Below, one piece after another: positions 14,042-26,986 of a stretch of DNA of 64,000 nt. The position numbers and the translations under genes were made by a program. Location of the stretch: contig JAFREE010000004.1 of NCBI GenBank assembly GCA_019400425.1, forward strand, positions 124,001-188,000, written 5' to 3'. Under the pieces are notes generated by a model. It was given only the letters and a program-made list of their open reading frames with translations. It ran no database searches and was not told the origin of the DNA. Each line of letters begins with the position of its first letter. Position 1 is the first letter of the stretch. The stretch comes from Hymenochaete sp. R1 (taxonomy: Eukaryota > Basidiomycota > Agaricomycetes > Hymenochaetales > Hymenochaetaceae).

Positions 14042-15631
14042 CTACCTCCTACTCTTTTTCAATTTCTTGAACGGCAGCCCAGCTTCCACCACATCATCGT
14101 CGCGATCAAGCTCGTCGCGACCACCATAATCATCCCTTTCTCTGCCTCTCTTTCTTCTTCCTTTACCATCCTTTGCTTGATCTTTCAGCTCTCTGGCAGC
14201 GAGGCGCGCAGCTTCGTCCACTCTCTCACGGACAAGCGCCACTTCTTCGGCATCTGTCGGCCAAAGCTCCATCTTTTTCCCTATGACAGCTTCGATACGT
14301 TGGATTAGTTCAACATCGTATTGCGTGACCAGAGTAATCGATTTTCCTGCCCGTCCCGCACGAGCCGTGCGACCAACACGATGAATGTAGTCTTTCGAAT
14401 GGGAGGGAATGTCATAGTTGATGACTGCATCAACAGAGGGTATGTCAAGACCACTGAATAACACCGTCAACCTATAAAAGAAAAATGAAGGGATGAAAAT
14501 GTCACTTACCGACTCGCAACATCAGTCGCAACAAGAACGCTCTTCCCTCCGCTCTTGAATTTCGCCAGGGCACCCATTCGAGCACTTTGAGTCAACTGGC
14601 CGTGCAGGGGAACGGACGGAAACCCTAACGTTCTCAGGATCATGGCTAACCGCTGACAGTCCATTACTGTACGGGTGAAAATAATGATCGAGTTCTGGGC
14701 GATAGAGTTACAAATATGGACCAAATGCGCTTCTTTTTGTTTGTATGGTATGAAAAGGTAGTATTGGAGAAGTGTCGATACAGTAGTGTACCTAAAGTTG
14801 CTTTGTTAGTTTGGCCAGATATTTATATAAGGCATGCTTGACGAACTTCTTGGTGACTTCAACACGGACTGGATTTACCAGACTCGCCCTCTGGAGCTTG
14901 GCAACTTTCGTTGTCATTGTCGCCGAAAATAGATAAGTTGTCCGTTCTTTAGGAATAACTTTCAGAATCTTGTCGATGATAGGACCGAAGTCCATATCCA
15001 AAAGTCGGTCGGCCTCGTCCATAACCTAAATTCATCATCAGACTAAACCCACGGCCGAAGAAAGTATACGCACTAGAAACCTTATGCCCCGAAGACTGAA
15101 CCCTTTCGTGTTCTCCAAGTGGTCATTCAAGCGACCAGGAGTCGCAACAATAATATGCGGCCGCTTTGCGAGAGCCACGGCCTGGTCAACCATGTTCATG
15201 CCTCCTACTATCACAGCACATCTCACGCCGATAGCGGACCCCAGCGATTCAAACTGTTGCGAGATTTGAAAAGCCAATTCCCGAGTAGGTGCGAGCACGC
15301 AGGTAAACAGACCTCTGGGTTCGTCCCAGAGCTTTTGCAGTATTGGAAGTGCAAATGCGGCAGTCTTCCCGGATCCAGTCTCAGCAACGCCGATGATGTC
15401 CCTGCCGGCGAGTGCGTGAGGTAGAGCTTCGGACTGGATTTCCGTAGGTTTCTTGAAATTCATCTGGTCTAGCGCTTCTAGGAGCGGTTTAATGAGACCC
15501 AGAGATTGAAATGACTGGGTCCCATTTGTCGAAGTTGTTGCCTCTTCTGGTGCTGGCATAGTGAGTGTTATGGCCAATGCGTTCAAGTTCTCCGAGCTTT
15601 TCCTCTTCTTGAAATTCAAAAATCTGACCAT
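14042..15631 (-). CDS. RRP3: ATP-dependent rRNA helicase RRP3 (DDX47)
   Basis: Nucleolar DEAD-box helicase for 18S rRNA maturation. All motifs are present in order: Q motif with [15 protein letters not shown], motif I AETGSGKT, Ia [10 protein letters not shown], Ib TPGRL, II DEAD (in [13 protein letters not shown]), [38 protein letters not shown] and [12 protein letters not shown]. The block [20 protein letters not shown] and the C-terminal Lys/Arg-rich tail are typical of Rrp3/DDX47 rather than other DEAD proteins. The start at 15631 ([11 protein letters not shown]) is the first in-frame Met. A later Met (MPAPEEA) is possible. Four to five short introns. Confidence 0.93.
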
Positions 15632-15871
15632 GATGATGATCAGCAGCGATCGACACCGGTGTACGTTGGCTTTGGACGCGAACTAGACTGAGACCCTGAT
15701 CCTGAATTTCACCGTGTCTCCGCTTTGTACATTTATAACAAGAGGCCTGCTAGCGCCATTGGAGCTCCAAAAAGCGGCATAGGAACCTGATTTAAACTGC
15801 GGGAAACAATTTGTATCTATTTTAAAAGAGACTGGGTCGAAAAATATATCAGCAACTCGTCCAGGCCAGGT
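15632..15871. promoter_or_regulatory. Shared divergent promoter RRP3 / TRS130
   Basis: 240 bp between divergent start codons. It must carry both promoters. No clear named motif seen. Confidence 0.45.
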
Positions 15872-18800
15872 ATGGAGGTCCACAAAGCTAAGGCCACTCT
15901 ATCAGGCCCTCCTTCGCTCTCAATGTCAGAGCAGTGGAACGAGATTTGGTCCGGAATCTCGTCGCAGCTACCTCTGAAGAACTTACACTGGAAGCCAGCA
16001 TCGCGGACCTCCATTCGAACGATCCAAACACTCGAAGTCGACCTCCATGCACTTGAAGCCGTGAAGGAAGAAGGAGCTTCACAGATACCCTCGAGTCTAC
16101 TTGAGAGACCATTGCTTAATGTCTATGTCATTAATTGTGATGTGAGCTAATGCAAAATAATTTTGAAGACTTCTTTTCTTCTCACATTTATGTATAGGAC
16201 ACGGAGACGTACAAAAGTAACTTTCGAAAGTCAATCAAGGAATGGCACGCGCAAGTGACGCAGCGGAAGAATCAAGAATGGGTTATTCTCAACGTATCAA
16301 AGACGGATCCGAGACAGAGTCAAACAGGTCTCTTAAAGATGCGTGGAACTGTCCTTGATCGTCTTCGGGCCGACTTCAATGTCGACAAGAAGGATAGGTA
16401 AGATCATTTAACCCTCTTCGAAGGTTAGGTCGTACTCATGAGGACCGATGTAGATTTGCTCAAGTTACGTGGGGCTCCGATTTCAAGAGTCCGGCGATTT
16501 GGGCCGAAGGAATGTCAAAGATCAAAGACGGGATTATCATGGCGTTCGATCAGGCGGTTTGTATGCGTGAAGAGGACATCAAACGATCAGAACAACAGCG
16601 ATTCATGCCTGGTTGGAACTTTTGCACCTTCTTCATCCTGAAGGTAAAAACTTGTGACATATAAAAAGCTTAAATATCTTACGGAATTTAGGAAAGTCTT
16701 GCAAGCTCGTTCGAAGGCGCGGGGTTGTTTGAAGATGCACTCTTGCAGTTCGAGGAATTAGAGGCTTCCTTCTTTCAAGTCATGAAGGACAAAACCCTGT
16801 GGTTCGGCAAGTTTATAGAACCAGCTTCCAAGGACGACTCCGATCCGTTGCTTTCATTGACTAGAAAGCCCTATCGCGATCTTATTATTGGAAACGCAAT
16901 TTCTGTCTTTGATCTGAGGATTTACCTTCTGGCACGACAGTGCCAGGTTTTGGGCCGGATGGGACGAGTCAATGATGTTGCCAGAAGATGCATTACATTT
17001 CTTGGTGCCTTTGGTGCCCGACTCCACGATTTCAAAGTGAGCTGTGCATCATTTTCCATTCTCATTATCGCTGGCTGATTTAGCATCATGCTAAGGCTGA
17101 GCTGCCAGACTTCTTTGTAGAGTCGTGGATATATTCCTCCGCTGTGAATGTGGTTGATACATGTGATGAATGGTCAAACGGACTGGATCTCGGTGGACCA
17201 GCCACAAGAATATTCAATGCTGTGAAGGGCGAGCTTCTTTTTGCAGCTCGTAATCAGGTAAAGCCGCGATTTGACGATGATAGTATTGGTCTGACTTAAT
17301 GCCTATGAAAGATTGACAAGATCGGTATATGCTTTGATTATCTTCCATATGAAGCACCATTTTCGTGCTGTGCGCTTGATTCGGATGGTCTAGGAAATCA
17401 ATTCTCACCCCCAGAGAAGAAACGCATGTCGCAAGCCATCTCAAATCCAGAAATAATTGCAATGATCGATTCGAAAGTAACGTTTTATGATACGTACGCG
17501 CGTATAACAAACAGAGCAATCGATCTATTTGTTAAGGCGGGCAGACGAAAATTCGCTTTAAAGCTGCACGGAAGCCTCGCTGCTCTTGATTTGTGATTAC
17601 CTCATTACTCTATTGCCATGAATTACACTGACACGAATTTAGACACCGCGAGCGCTTTCCCAACGCGTCTCAGACATATGCATCTCTACCCGCCCATTAT
17701 GCACCACACCGGTGGTCTAGTCTTGAATCTTATATGCTTTTTCGTGGTATAGAGACTCATGCACGCATGCAAGGCGATCATGATCGTCAATGGATACACA
17801 CAGTCATGAATTTTGTCAAAGCATATGTTGATGGAAATGGGATTGAACTCCTTCATGGCGTTGATAGGAAAGATCAATACGTTACTCGTCTCGTGGAGGC
17901 AGTTTTATCTGCTTCATCGAATATTGAAGGAGGTGCGTGGCACTCAACTGCTCTGGCATCCTCTGTTTAATAGGCCTCTACACTCATAGAGCTCGTGTTA
18001 CAAGATTTTCCGATCTTGGAGGTCATGCCTATAGTGGAGAGTGGGAGATGTGCAGGAAATCGGGACGGATTCCTCCTAGACGTCATGATCAAGAATGTTT
18101 TGCCCTGCGTAAGCCGCATGCGACGTGAAATGACTAAATCTTAAGTACTCATGAACACCATAACTAGGAATTGCCGATAGACAATATCGCAATGACTCTC
18201 TCAGGAAGAGGTAGCGAAATGCTTGAGTTTGTAGCTAACCCAACCATTGCGAAGCCAGGATCTCAGGCTATCACTATGTATTGCCCTGTGAGTTGATTTA
18301 CTACTCGAACGAAAAAAAAAAAGTTTTTGAACGGCCACAGACGCCTCTTTCCGGAGCCTTTCTGCTCGAAAAGGCAGAACTTCATCTCGGTCGTATATTA
18401 TTGAAATGGTCGTTCAAAGGTCCTCAGCGCAACTCTCCTCGTTCGTCCGGGAGTAAAGGGTTCAGAACTATGGTCCGACTACCTGAGGACCCCGATTCAA
18501 TCAAACTTGAGGTGCATCAGGAAGCGGATGGTGAACAGCTTTATTTGACATGTTAAATCACTACTGACATTCGTTACAGTGGAAATTGCAGGGCCCTCCC
18601 ACATCAACATAGACCTACACTGTGGTAGAAACACGCTTTCTAAGGCACTTCTCAAACTTTCTTCCTCCGACACATCAATGGACATGGAACACGCAACCCT
18701 TACAGGTAAGACCTCTCAGTAGTATACGAAAGGACGTTTTCTGAGTGTGACCTGCAGACGGACAGGCATCAGTCATGTCCGAGAAAAACCACGTCATGAT

Positions 18801-20466
18801 CTCAGACGTACAATTGGGAGCTGTGCTTCGTTTCAGCATACCTCACGGTGCTAACAATAACCAAGGGCTACTTGTTTGTTCTCATGATATTGTTCGGCAC
18901 GAAAAAATGTTAACACATATTCTAGAATATCACAGCCGTCCTTGAATATGAGACCACAGACGAACCTGGACCGACCAGGAAATTGACCATCGAGAAGACG
19001 GTTCAACTAGCGCTCGATTTGACAGTTAACGTTCAGGATATCTTTCGAGGCGAAAAGTGCTATTCTTTATCACTGGAAGATTCTTATGTTCGCTAATCTC
19101 ATCCACTTCATGAAGGCTTTTCATAAAGTTTATCGTATCCACGACCTCCCATCAGCATATTCGCATTTCTTCTGTGGACCTTGAAGCAAGCAAGTCCGAG
19201 ACAGAATCGCTAAAAATAATGGGATTTGGCGAGCTTTCAACAATTGTGGTGACTGCCAAGTACATGAATCGATTAATATACTTTCAACTTACAGCCTCAC
19301 CTCCAGACTGTGACTCCCTCTCAACCTGCGAACTTCCTTTATCAATTACAGCGATCAGGGAACAGTAAGTTCATACATTTTGAACTTGAGATTTCCAGTT
19401 GCTTTACTGACAATTGCGTTTATAGTCAACGACCCGCTTAAATTATGCATTGGTTATTCGATGCTAAGAGATGGTGAGCCGTTGCCGACTCTTCACGTTT
19501 CCGTAACTGACGGCGAAGTAGAAGTCGAAAGGGTCGTTAGGCGTCGAATTAAAGAAGTTATGGCAGAGGTGGATCAGGCAATACAAGACGCAACGCACAC
19601 GAAATTGATTGACAACCTCGAAAATGACACGTCTTGGATAGAACTGTACGAGATCACAGGTCAAATACAGTTGGCTGGTCTAACTGATGGCGTCGAGAAT
19701 GTCAACGACCCTGAGATAGGAAGATTGGTAGAAGTACGTTGATTTAACGTGCCTTGCACTTTCTTCTCGCTCACTCTTGAGCGCCCTTACCGCATTTTAG
19801 TCCCTGAAACAAGACGACAACGTGCAGGCTTCTCGCGCCGTAAAGCGTTTTACGACTCCCGTTGATCTGCCGCGACTGGATGTACGCCTTTTTTTCATCG
19901 ATTTATTGCACATTTTCTGACATCGATGGACCAAAGATCCTTGCGACTACAAAGATAAATTTAGTTACCAATCCTTTTGACAAGTCACCGTTGAACATCG
20001 ATCAATTGCCCCCGATCTACGCAGGACAACCTCTTACAGCTATCGTCACGATAGATATATCATTTTACTGGGCTGCTCCGGAGAAGAACACAAAGCAATA
20101 TCGTATACGATTCCAGATGGAAGAAAACATCAAGGACTGGTTGATAAGCGGTCAGAAGCGTGGGGAGTTCAAAGCAAAGGTAGATAGCTCAGTGCGTCAA
20201 CTTCGAGGAAGTCCTTGTGATTTTCGTTTTCTATTTTCTAGCACGGTTCATCCTTTACGCTGACTGCGACTATTATGGCTATTCGACACGGCGAGCTTCC
20301 ATTACCCATAATCAATTTGTCCGCGTTACGGTTGGATGGAGACGAAGGCATTGCTCCTCCCACGCTTGAGACGTATCAATCACACGCGGCAGAACGGCTT
20401 CTCGTTCTGCCTCGCGGTGGTAGAACTACCTATTTTTTAAACGTTGGTCGCGATTCGCAAAGCTGA
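15872..20466 (+). CDS. TRS130: TRAPPII complex subunit TRS130 (TRAPPC10)
   Basis: Large subunit specific to the TRAPPII complex, which activates Rab GTPases at the late Golgi. The start at 15872 leads quickly into SSQLPLKNLHWKPASR-SIRTIQ, the conserved N-terminal block. After the first intron come TYKSNFRKSIKEWHAQV and the EWVILNVSKTD strand. Next are helical regions with CTFFILKESLASSFEGAGL, then ALLQFEELEASFFQV, and a long beta-rich C-terminal half ending near 20466 with AIRHGELPLPIINLSALRL. About a dozen short introns split the gene. It ends 52 bp from the convergent ALG3 stop. The internal exon borders between 17,900 and 19,900 are the least certain part. Confidence 0.87.
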
Positions 20467-20518
20467 ACCCTTTAAGTGCAGGAATGAAATAGAGCTTAAT
20501 GTGCTACATGTTGGAATA

Positions 20519-22111
20519 TCATTCCGATTTGTTACTTTTAAGAATGACCCTCTGCCGACCGACCGGCCAACCAAACCAGACGCCTCCGATGAGCAAAGCA
20601 TTTGATAATACGAGAAGAGCAGAGGATACGTTTGTCGAAGGAAACACGTTCCACGCATACTCGATGGTCAGAAACAATGCGACTCTAGGGATCGAGATCT
20701 TTCATATAGTATTAGCGAAATTTAGTGGTCGCACTTACTTGATGGGCAAAGGGAAGCATGTTTGCCATGCTAGGAAGGGAATTTGCTGTGCATACCACGA
20801 GTAGAACTGGTAGTGTAATGACCTTGCAAAAGTGATACCAATGAGATTGGACGTGAACAGCACGGTTACGATATCTGTTCAGACTTGCGTATGAGTGGAA
20901 TGACACGCCGCAAGCGTAAACGAGCTTACAATTTGCGGATAAAGGCCGTATCGGCTTCCAAGGATCCCGCACCCCATCCTTCACAAGTCTTACCAATCCC
21001 CCCTCACACCATCTAAAATGCGCGAACATCAAAAGCGAAACGACATGCCCAACTAGAAGCCCCTTTGCAAGCACAGGGCTTAGAAACAAATTTTCACCAA
21101 GAAAACGCCAGTTCACAGTCCACTTGAAAAGGAACATCCGCGAGAGGTCGAAGGCTCTGGAGAAGTATTCCCATGGGTAGGTTGAGAGGAATGGAAAGCC
21201 AAGGATGGCTTGAATGACGAGGACGAGGGTAAGGTGCGAGCTTGTTTGGACGAGGCCGCGCTGTTGAAGGAGAATGAGGGCGATAGCGGGAAGGTAGAGT
21301 AGTGCGGACATCTTTACAGATACCGCTACACTATGTAAAAAATGTCATTTCGGCAGCCAGATACCAGATACGCAACACACAAAAACGGTTGTCAGCTCAC
21401 CTGAACAAGATACACCCAGACGTCCAATACCCTTCGCTTAGCATCAACACTGCAGCTTGAGCGGTCATGGCCACCCAACAGTCATTAAACAGTCTTAGCA
21501 CATAAATCGAGTGCAGCCTTTTACTGAGCACAAGCAGAATCATCACCCAATTCGGGATGTTTCCATGCCGAGTACCCGCCCGGACGTAAATAGCACATGA
21601 CAGCGCTACTGACAGCGTATACAGGCAAGCGTAGATTTGTTGTGCCAAGGGTATGTCCAGCCCTGCATTTGTGAGTTTATGCAGGGCAGAATGGATGTGT
21701 ACGTGTCCGGCTGGATATCTTCAATGAAGGAATAATAAGGGTCAGAACATGATGACAGCAGCAGTGTTCACAGAAGCTCACGAACACGAGAGGACCCGTA
21801 GGACCCGTTATGGCCGAGTAGTTTCGCTCGCCGCTATGGTAGAGGTCAATCTGGACCATATACGTCTCCCAGTCGATCTCAGTGTCTGCAGATATGCAGT
21901 GCGTAGCATCGTGAGCAAAACTTGAAAAGGGATGGTACAAAGTAAGACCCAGGACAGTAAACTCACAGGCTATAAACCGCTTGATAAGTTGAGTCAGACA
22001 AAAGTCTCCAAGGCAGACGAGACATGCCAGTTGGAATGCATATTGGGGATTGCACAGCAGATTTTTGCTCCATCGGACGATGTCGTGAATTGATGCATGA
22101 GAGCTCTTCAT
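20519..22111 (-). CDS. ALG3: Dol-P-Man:Man5GlcNAc2-PP-dolichol alpha-1,3-mannosyltransferase
   Basis: Multi-span ER enzyme that adds the first lumenal mannose to the lipid-linked N-glycan precursor. The N-terminal [16 protein letters not shown] and [16 protein letters not shown] are the catalytic-loop signature. Further exons carry [37 protein letters not shown] and, in the third large exon, [21 protein letters not shown]. The last exons give [20 protein letters not shown] and the closing [17 protein letters not shown] before a TGA at 20519-20521. The full ALG3 family order is present, with the start at 22111 ([10 protein letters not shown]). Confidence 0.92.
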
Positions 22112-22279
22112 GAAGACGCTCGCGGCACACGGAAACTCGACTGTGGGAAGACGTTGACGCGCTTATAGACGATATTCATAATTTTAATCCAAAGGAACGG
22201 TACTCGCACTAGAGCCCAAAATAATACAGAGAAAGGGTATGGCATATGAAGAAAAAAAAATAAATGCATGTAAGCAAAT

Positions 22280-24431
22280 CTAATTCCCAACCGCAGTCCC
22301 AATGATCTGCTCAGCGTCCCCGAGTCCCTTGTAAAACCAAACACCGTATTCGCTCTCCGTCCCGGGGGCAACAATACTATCACCAAGCTTGGCAATACTA
22401 TCGCCAATGTACTGACCCTTGAATCCGAGCCTCGACATGCCATACTGCGCGAAGATCTTAGCCGTCATGAAACCGTCCGAGTAGCCCTTTGTGATCGAGC
22501 GCTCCGTTGCGGTGAGGTTCATGAGGGCAGCTGGGAGCCCACTATTGCTCGTCGAGTTATCGCGCTTGTATTTCTGTAGATAATACGGGTCGTGGAGATG
22601 TTCCCTACGAGAGTGGATAGCAAGGAAGCGTTGGTGGTGGGCAGAATCGCTATGCTTCTTCCTTGAGCCCATAGACGAGGTCTCAGAGGCGGCAGATGAT
22701 GAAACCGACGAGGCTGACATAGAGCTTGTTGAAATGGAAGTATGCGAGCTAGATGCGGAAATCAACGCAGATTTTGAGGACTCTTGAGGGTTCGCTTGGT
22801 CGAGTACCTCAGTCATAGACGGAAGCTGCATCTGAGAGACAGAACGTGCAATGAACGCGGTCTTCTCCGGAGACGAGTGATTTGAGGAGTTGTACGAAAA
22901 AAATGTCGTCGGCAAGGTCTTTCCGACAGCATTCCTGAAGCACCAATCAAGATCCGAGTCGCAGTCTTCTTTCATGTAACTCCAGTAGTACCAGCCAGCC
23001 GAAGTATTCGTGTACACTTGCTCTTGCCCTTCACAGAACTGTTGTCGAGCATCTTGGGCATCCTCCGCTTTGTTTAAGCTGTCCGGGGATAAAGCGCAGG
23101 ACCATTCACCCACAACAAAGTTTCGCCTTTCGTTCTTCGAGGCAGATGCAAGCTCTCCAGAGACCGAACCGTCGACTTCCTTCGTGTTTTCGGCTGCGGT
23201 GTTGGAGGTACCATTTCCGTCAAAGACAAAGTACGAATGATGATCTTCAACTACAAAGTCCTTGCGTGCGGAGATGAAGTCGCTGTATTGTTCGAGATTA
23301 AAGCCGTCGTGGATGTACAAAGGAAAATCCTCAGCTTCGGGGGATGCCTGGCGCATGGTCGCGATGGCGCGGGTATCTGAATTAGCAAGTCAATATTAAA
23401 TCGTTTGAAAAAAGATCTGGGCGCTTACAGAAGTCGGGAAGGCTAGTATCATCTGTTGGTTCATTCAAGATCTCGATCCCCACAACATTTGTCACAGAAG
23501 CCAGCTGTTGGGTAAGGTAAGTCAAAGCCCGTATAGTTGCGTCCTGGTTTGTCGAATTGCCAAAGAAGTTGCTTTGTCCATCAGAGATACCAGAGTGAGG
23601 CTGACCGTTTTGACTTCCGACAGCACCATGCATGTCAATGAGAACACCAATGCCAGCCTCACCAGCCCAATTGATCGCGCGTATGATACGACTCCACGAG
23701 TTTTCGTAGACATCAGCAACTGGTTCGAAAGGAGTGCCTTGACAGTACAGGGGTCCCAGATTCCAGTAGCCAACGGGAAGGCGGACTGTGTTGATACCAA
23801 TAGAAGACAAGTATTCGAAGTCGGTCTGGTTGATGAATGTATCCCAGTGACGTTCGAGGACGGCCTTGGCGTTCTGAGTACCGTTCCATCCCGTTGCAAT
23901 ATCGATCTCGGCAATTTGAGGCCCAGATGCGCAAGTAAAAACCGACGGTGTCATCCACTGTTCGTGAACGAACCTATTCAAATGGGCGTCAGTCAAAACA
24001 AATGACACTTATAGCGAAAATCAAACGTACCATGAACCAAGGTTGACCGACTGTTGTTGCCTATATCGAAAGATGTTTGCCTTTGCTTTGTCAAAAGCCG
24101 GGAATGTTTGAGATAGGACCGGGGGCGGGTCATAAGACTGGACATGGCAAGCGTCCTCGACCGCAAGGATCTCCTGGTTCAGAACAGCAAGCGATTTGTA
24201 AGGGTTACTGATCTTTGACGGGTCCTCTGCCTCCAGAATAGATCCTATAAGCGGTAAGTCTTCAAGTCCAGGCAGTCCTAAGCTATGGGTGAGTCCGTCG
24301 ACAGCGCTGACAACACCGTCGAGGGGTGCTGTGAGGCTACCAACAAGGTCCGGGATGGGCTTGAATATGCTGGAAGTGAGGCCGAGTGATTTGAGAAGAG
24401 CGGCAACCTGTTGCGACGAAAGAAGCTTCAT
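22280..24431 (-). CDS. Glycoside hydrolase family 5, exo-beta-1,3-glucanase type
   Basis: Probable glucan 1,3-beta-glucosidase of the GH5_9-like group. The core has SVNLGSWFVHEQWMTPSVF, YLSSIGINTVRLPVGYW, GVLIDMHGAVGSQNGQPHSG, the acid/base motif IEILNEPT and the nucleophile motif VVGEWSCALS, followed by GWYYWSYMKED. The protein begins at 24431 with MKLLSSQQVAALLKSL, with no cleavable signal peptide visible and an extra N-terminal domain of about 110 residues. A Ser-rich stretch and about 110 further residues follow the catalytic core. Three exons. The lack of a signal suggests an intracellular or unconventionally secreted enzyme, as is known for some members of this family, but this is inference. 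Confidence 0.85.
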
Positions 24432-24790
24432 ATTGCACGGGACAAATCAGAGAAGTTGAAAAGGGGGAGGAATGTTGAACGACGTCAAGCCGTTGTGAAA
24501 AAGAAAGGTAAGTTAAGAGAGTGCGGCGTCAAGCCTTGGTGGATAGGAAGTGAGTGAGAAGGGGAGCCTGCCCGATTGTAGTGGAAGGGAGAAGAAAGAC
24601 CACTACCATCAACTGAAAGCGTTGCAGTCGGGTTTTCTATGGCGGAATCCGTTGTCAGCCGCACATCAGTGCCATGCCCCATTTGAAACCGGCCCAGAGT
24701 CTGAGTCTGAGCCTGGTCCAAGTCTTCGAGTCTCGAGCCCTGATAGTAGTTATTCAATCTCAAGATAAATTTATACCCTGCACAATAAGG
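24432..24790. other. Intergenic, GH5 promoter side
   Basis: About 360 bp between two minus-strand genes: promoter and leader of the GH5 gene plus the 3' end of the oxygenase. No coding sequence supported. Confidence 0.45.
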
Positions 24791-25784
24791 CTAATCCAGA
24801 AACATGACATCCGTGCGCAGGACATATTTGACCCCTTTCTGCACGAGTGCACCTTCGTGCAACAGACATTCATGACCGTGCCTTTTCACAAACCAGTACC
24901 ATAATTAACAGACGTTGCAGATAGTCAAAACGATTCGGGTCGCTCACCGATGCAACAGAGCCGTTCCCCGGTGAAGCTTGGGTTTAATGGGAAGGTCACT
25001 ATCCTTTTTCCTTCCCTCACTCCTGTAGAAGACGGTCTAAAGGCGAATATGTCAGCTCCAGTTGCATTCCATTTCACACTATGCAGCCCTGACCTCTCCT
25101 CCGACAACTCCATCTTCCTCACCACTCAAGTATATCAGCAGCGTCCACTCTGAATGGGCTCCCGTCATTGGATCTGTTACGGAATCATCGTAGTGGCATC
25201 CGAAATGCTGGCCTTCCGTGTACTTGTACAGCCGGATCTGAGGGTTGAAGCTGTGTGCAGGCCTTGCGGTGAATGCATCTGTGTCCTGAGAGCTAGAATG
25301 TCTGGGTCGTCGGGAGGTGGGGTAAGGAAACTTGGGGAGGTGCGATGAAAGGTTTTCAAAAAGGTCTTGAGCAAAGGATGTCGATGGAATGACGATGCGA
25401 TCTGTTGAAATACATCGATGTGAGCTCAGATTTCTTATAAAAAGAAACTGCTGGATACATACGGTTTACACGCAAGGCTTCGCCTTTCTTCGGGGCAGGG
25501 GTCAGTTCGAGAGGCAGTCCGTCGAGAAACTTGATAAAACGTTTGCATTCACTCTCATCGAAAGCGTCCTGATACTAAGTTCAGACAGCCATAGCCAAAC
25601 CAGTGGTAGAGGGGAGATCATGCACCGGAATGAGGATGATTTTGTCTGCTTCATAGTCAATGACATTCAAGTCCGATTTGTGACACAGCGATGGAAAGGC
25701 AAATGAAGAAATTGACGAGTCGGTTGTTGTCACGCGATGATTTCCAGCCTGTTCCTTGGCCTTCTTTTTTGCCATGTAACACAA
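24791..25784 (-). CDS. 2-oxoglutarate-Fe(II) oxygenase (prolyl-4-hydroxylase-like fold)
   Basis: Probable hydroxylase using 2-oxoglutarate and Fe(II). Five exons join in frame (25784-25626, 25574-25463, 25401-25094, 25036-24948, 24881-24791) to about 249 residues from the inner Met (MAKKKAKEQAG); MCYM three residues upstream is also in frame. The double-stranded beta-helix shows NPQIRLYKYTEGQHFGCHYD with the Fe ligands His157 and Asp159, then SEWTLLIYLSG, GGETVFYR, the distal ligand in ECLLHEG (His228) and the 2OG-binding Arg242 in KYVLRTDVMF. All four key residues are intact. Substrate unknown. It is divergent from PIG-H with a 203-bp shared promoter. Confidence 0.85.
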
Positions 25785-25987
25785 GCAGTAGTTGACAAGA
25801 GAGGAAAGCGTTCGAGACGAATAAAGGAGAACAAGCTATGCCGAGGGAAACGGAGATCGACGGCTGATTCCTTTTCTGTGATTTGGCGGTTCGTTCGTTA
25901 TGTACCCCCGAATCATTCAAACTGTCCTTCTCTTCTCTCGTCGTGCTTCAGCAATGCCTTCGCGTCTTATAACAAATAGAAGGGCCT
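25785..25987. promoter_or_regulatory. Shared divergent promoter oxygenase / PIG-H
   Basis: 203 bp between divergent start codons, so both promoters lie here. No TATA box recognised. Confidence 0.45.
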
Positions 25988-26723
25988 ATGGAACGTGATT
26001 TTCGAGCGAACTCGAGTGGCCGCCACCCAAACTTAAGAGTAATCAGACAGGGTAACTTCACGGAGTACCGTTATTATGCTTCCCCTTGTCAAAGCGGCTT
26101 TGGGCGAACCCTCCTGTTTGACGCTGTCGTCATAGTCATCGCGTCAATATTTTCATATCAGGTGAATTGTGTGCCATTTTTAATTGTAAATGCTGCTGAA
26201 ATGATTTAAGCTATCAATTGGCGAGTATGTTTCTTCACATACGATCGTAGCAGTCTGCGTGTTATTGTTGTATGTCTACTGGAGGTGCACTTCTCTACGC
26301 TTTGGTACGCTTTTCAATACCATTTTAACGCACAAATAATGACTGATCCTCCATAGAGTCTTTGATGATATACCCATCGCTCGGAATTCAGCTCGAGACG
26401 CATCGTGGACCTTTCCCATCTCTACCTCTATTCACCTCTAGACATTTCGTGCGCTTACAAGACGTTCAAGAGGTCATCATTAACGAAGGTTTGCGGCGCT
26501 GGAATGTACGGTACTATCTTGCATTTATCATCAAGCCTGAGGGAAAAGATGTCCGTTTGGCAGTCGTCTTTCCTGTATGTCTATTTCACTTCGCAGTACA
26601 CTTACCAGCGGCTGACTTGCGGTGCTTTAGAACACGTTACCAAAGTTTCCTGTCCTTCGGAGGATATACAACGATGTGACTCATGTCCTGTTTCCCAAGA
26701 GGCAAAAGCGGACTACACCATGA
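25988..26723 (+). CDS. GPI15: GPI-GlcNAc transferase subunit PIG-H (Gpi15)
   Basis: ER membrane subunit of the complex that makes GlcNAc-phosphatidylinositol, the first step of GPI anchors. Four exons: the first (25988-26162) gives a cytosolic head and a hydrophobic segment (TLLFDAVVIVIASIFSY); the second adds a second hydrophobic segment (VAVCVLLLYVYW) and ends at the GT of gtacgc near 26305; the third carries ESLMIYPSLGIQLETHRG and DVQEVIINEGLRRWNVRYYL, the PIG-H signature; the last gives NTLPKFPVLRRIYNDV. The hairpin of two membrane segments before the conserved domain is the family layout. Confidence 0.9.
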
Positions 26724-26986
26724 TATTCTGAGATTATGGGCGAGGTCATAACAGGTTCTTAAAAATTCCGAATTTCTATTCATTCATCAAGGACAGTGTT
26801 TTCGTAAGAAAGAAATGCGTGCTAGAAGACATGATACAGATTGTGCAAAGAGTAGTCAAGGTTGTGAATGAGAAAAAAGTCATGCAAATATTACGATCCC
26901 AATACGTTACTGAAATTATGCTTTAAAAAGAGTCGAAAGACGATAAAAAAGGGTGACAGGGAAGGATGAAAGGGCCGAGAGCATGT
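26724..26986. other. Intergenic, PIG-H / IST1-TBC convergent
   Basis: About 260 bp of AT-rich sequence between converging 3' ends. Nothing else seen. Confidence 0.45.

Noticed and set aside
15683..15883. Minus-strand open frame of 66 codons between RRP3 and TRS130
   Set aside because: It overlaps the TRS130 start on the other strand, shows no known motif, and sits in a 240-bp divergent promoter where a third gene is unlikely.
24485..24763. Minus-strand open frame of 92 codons upstream of the GH5 gene
   Set aside because: Low-complexity, no motif, and located in the promoter/leader of the GH5 gene.
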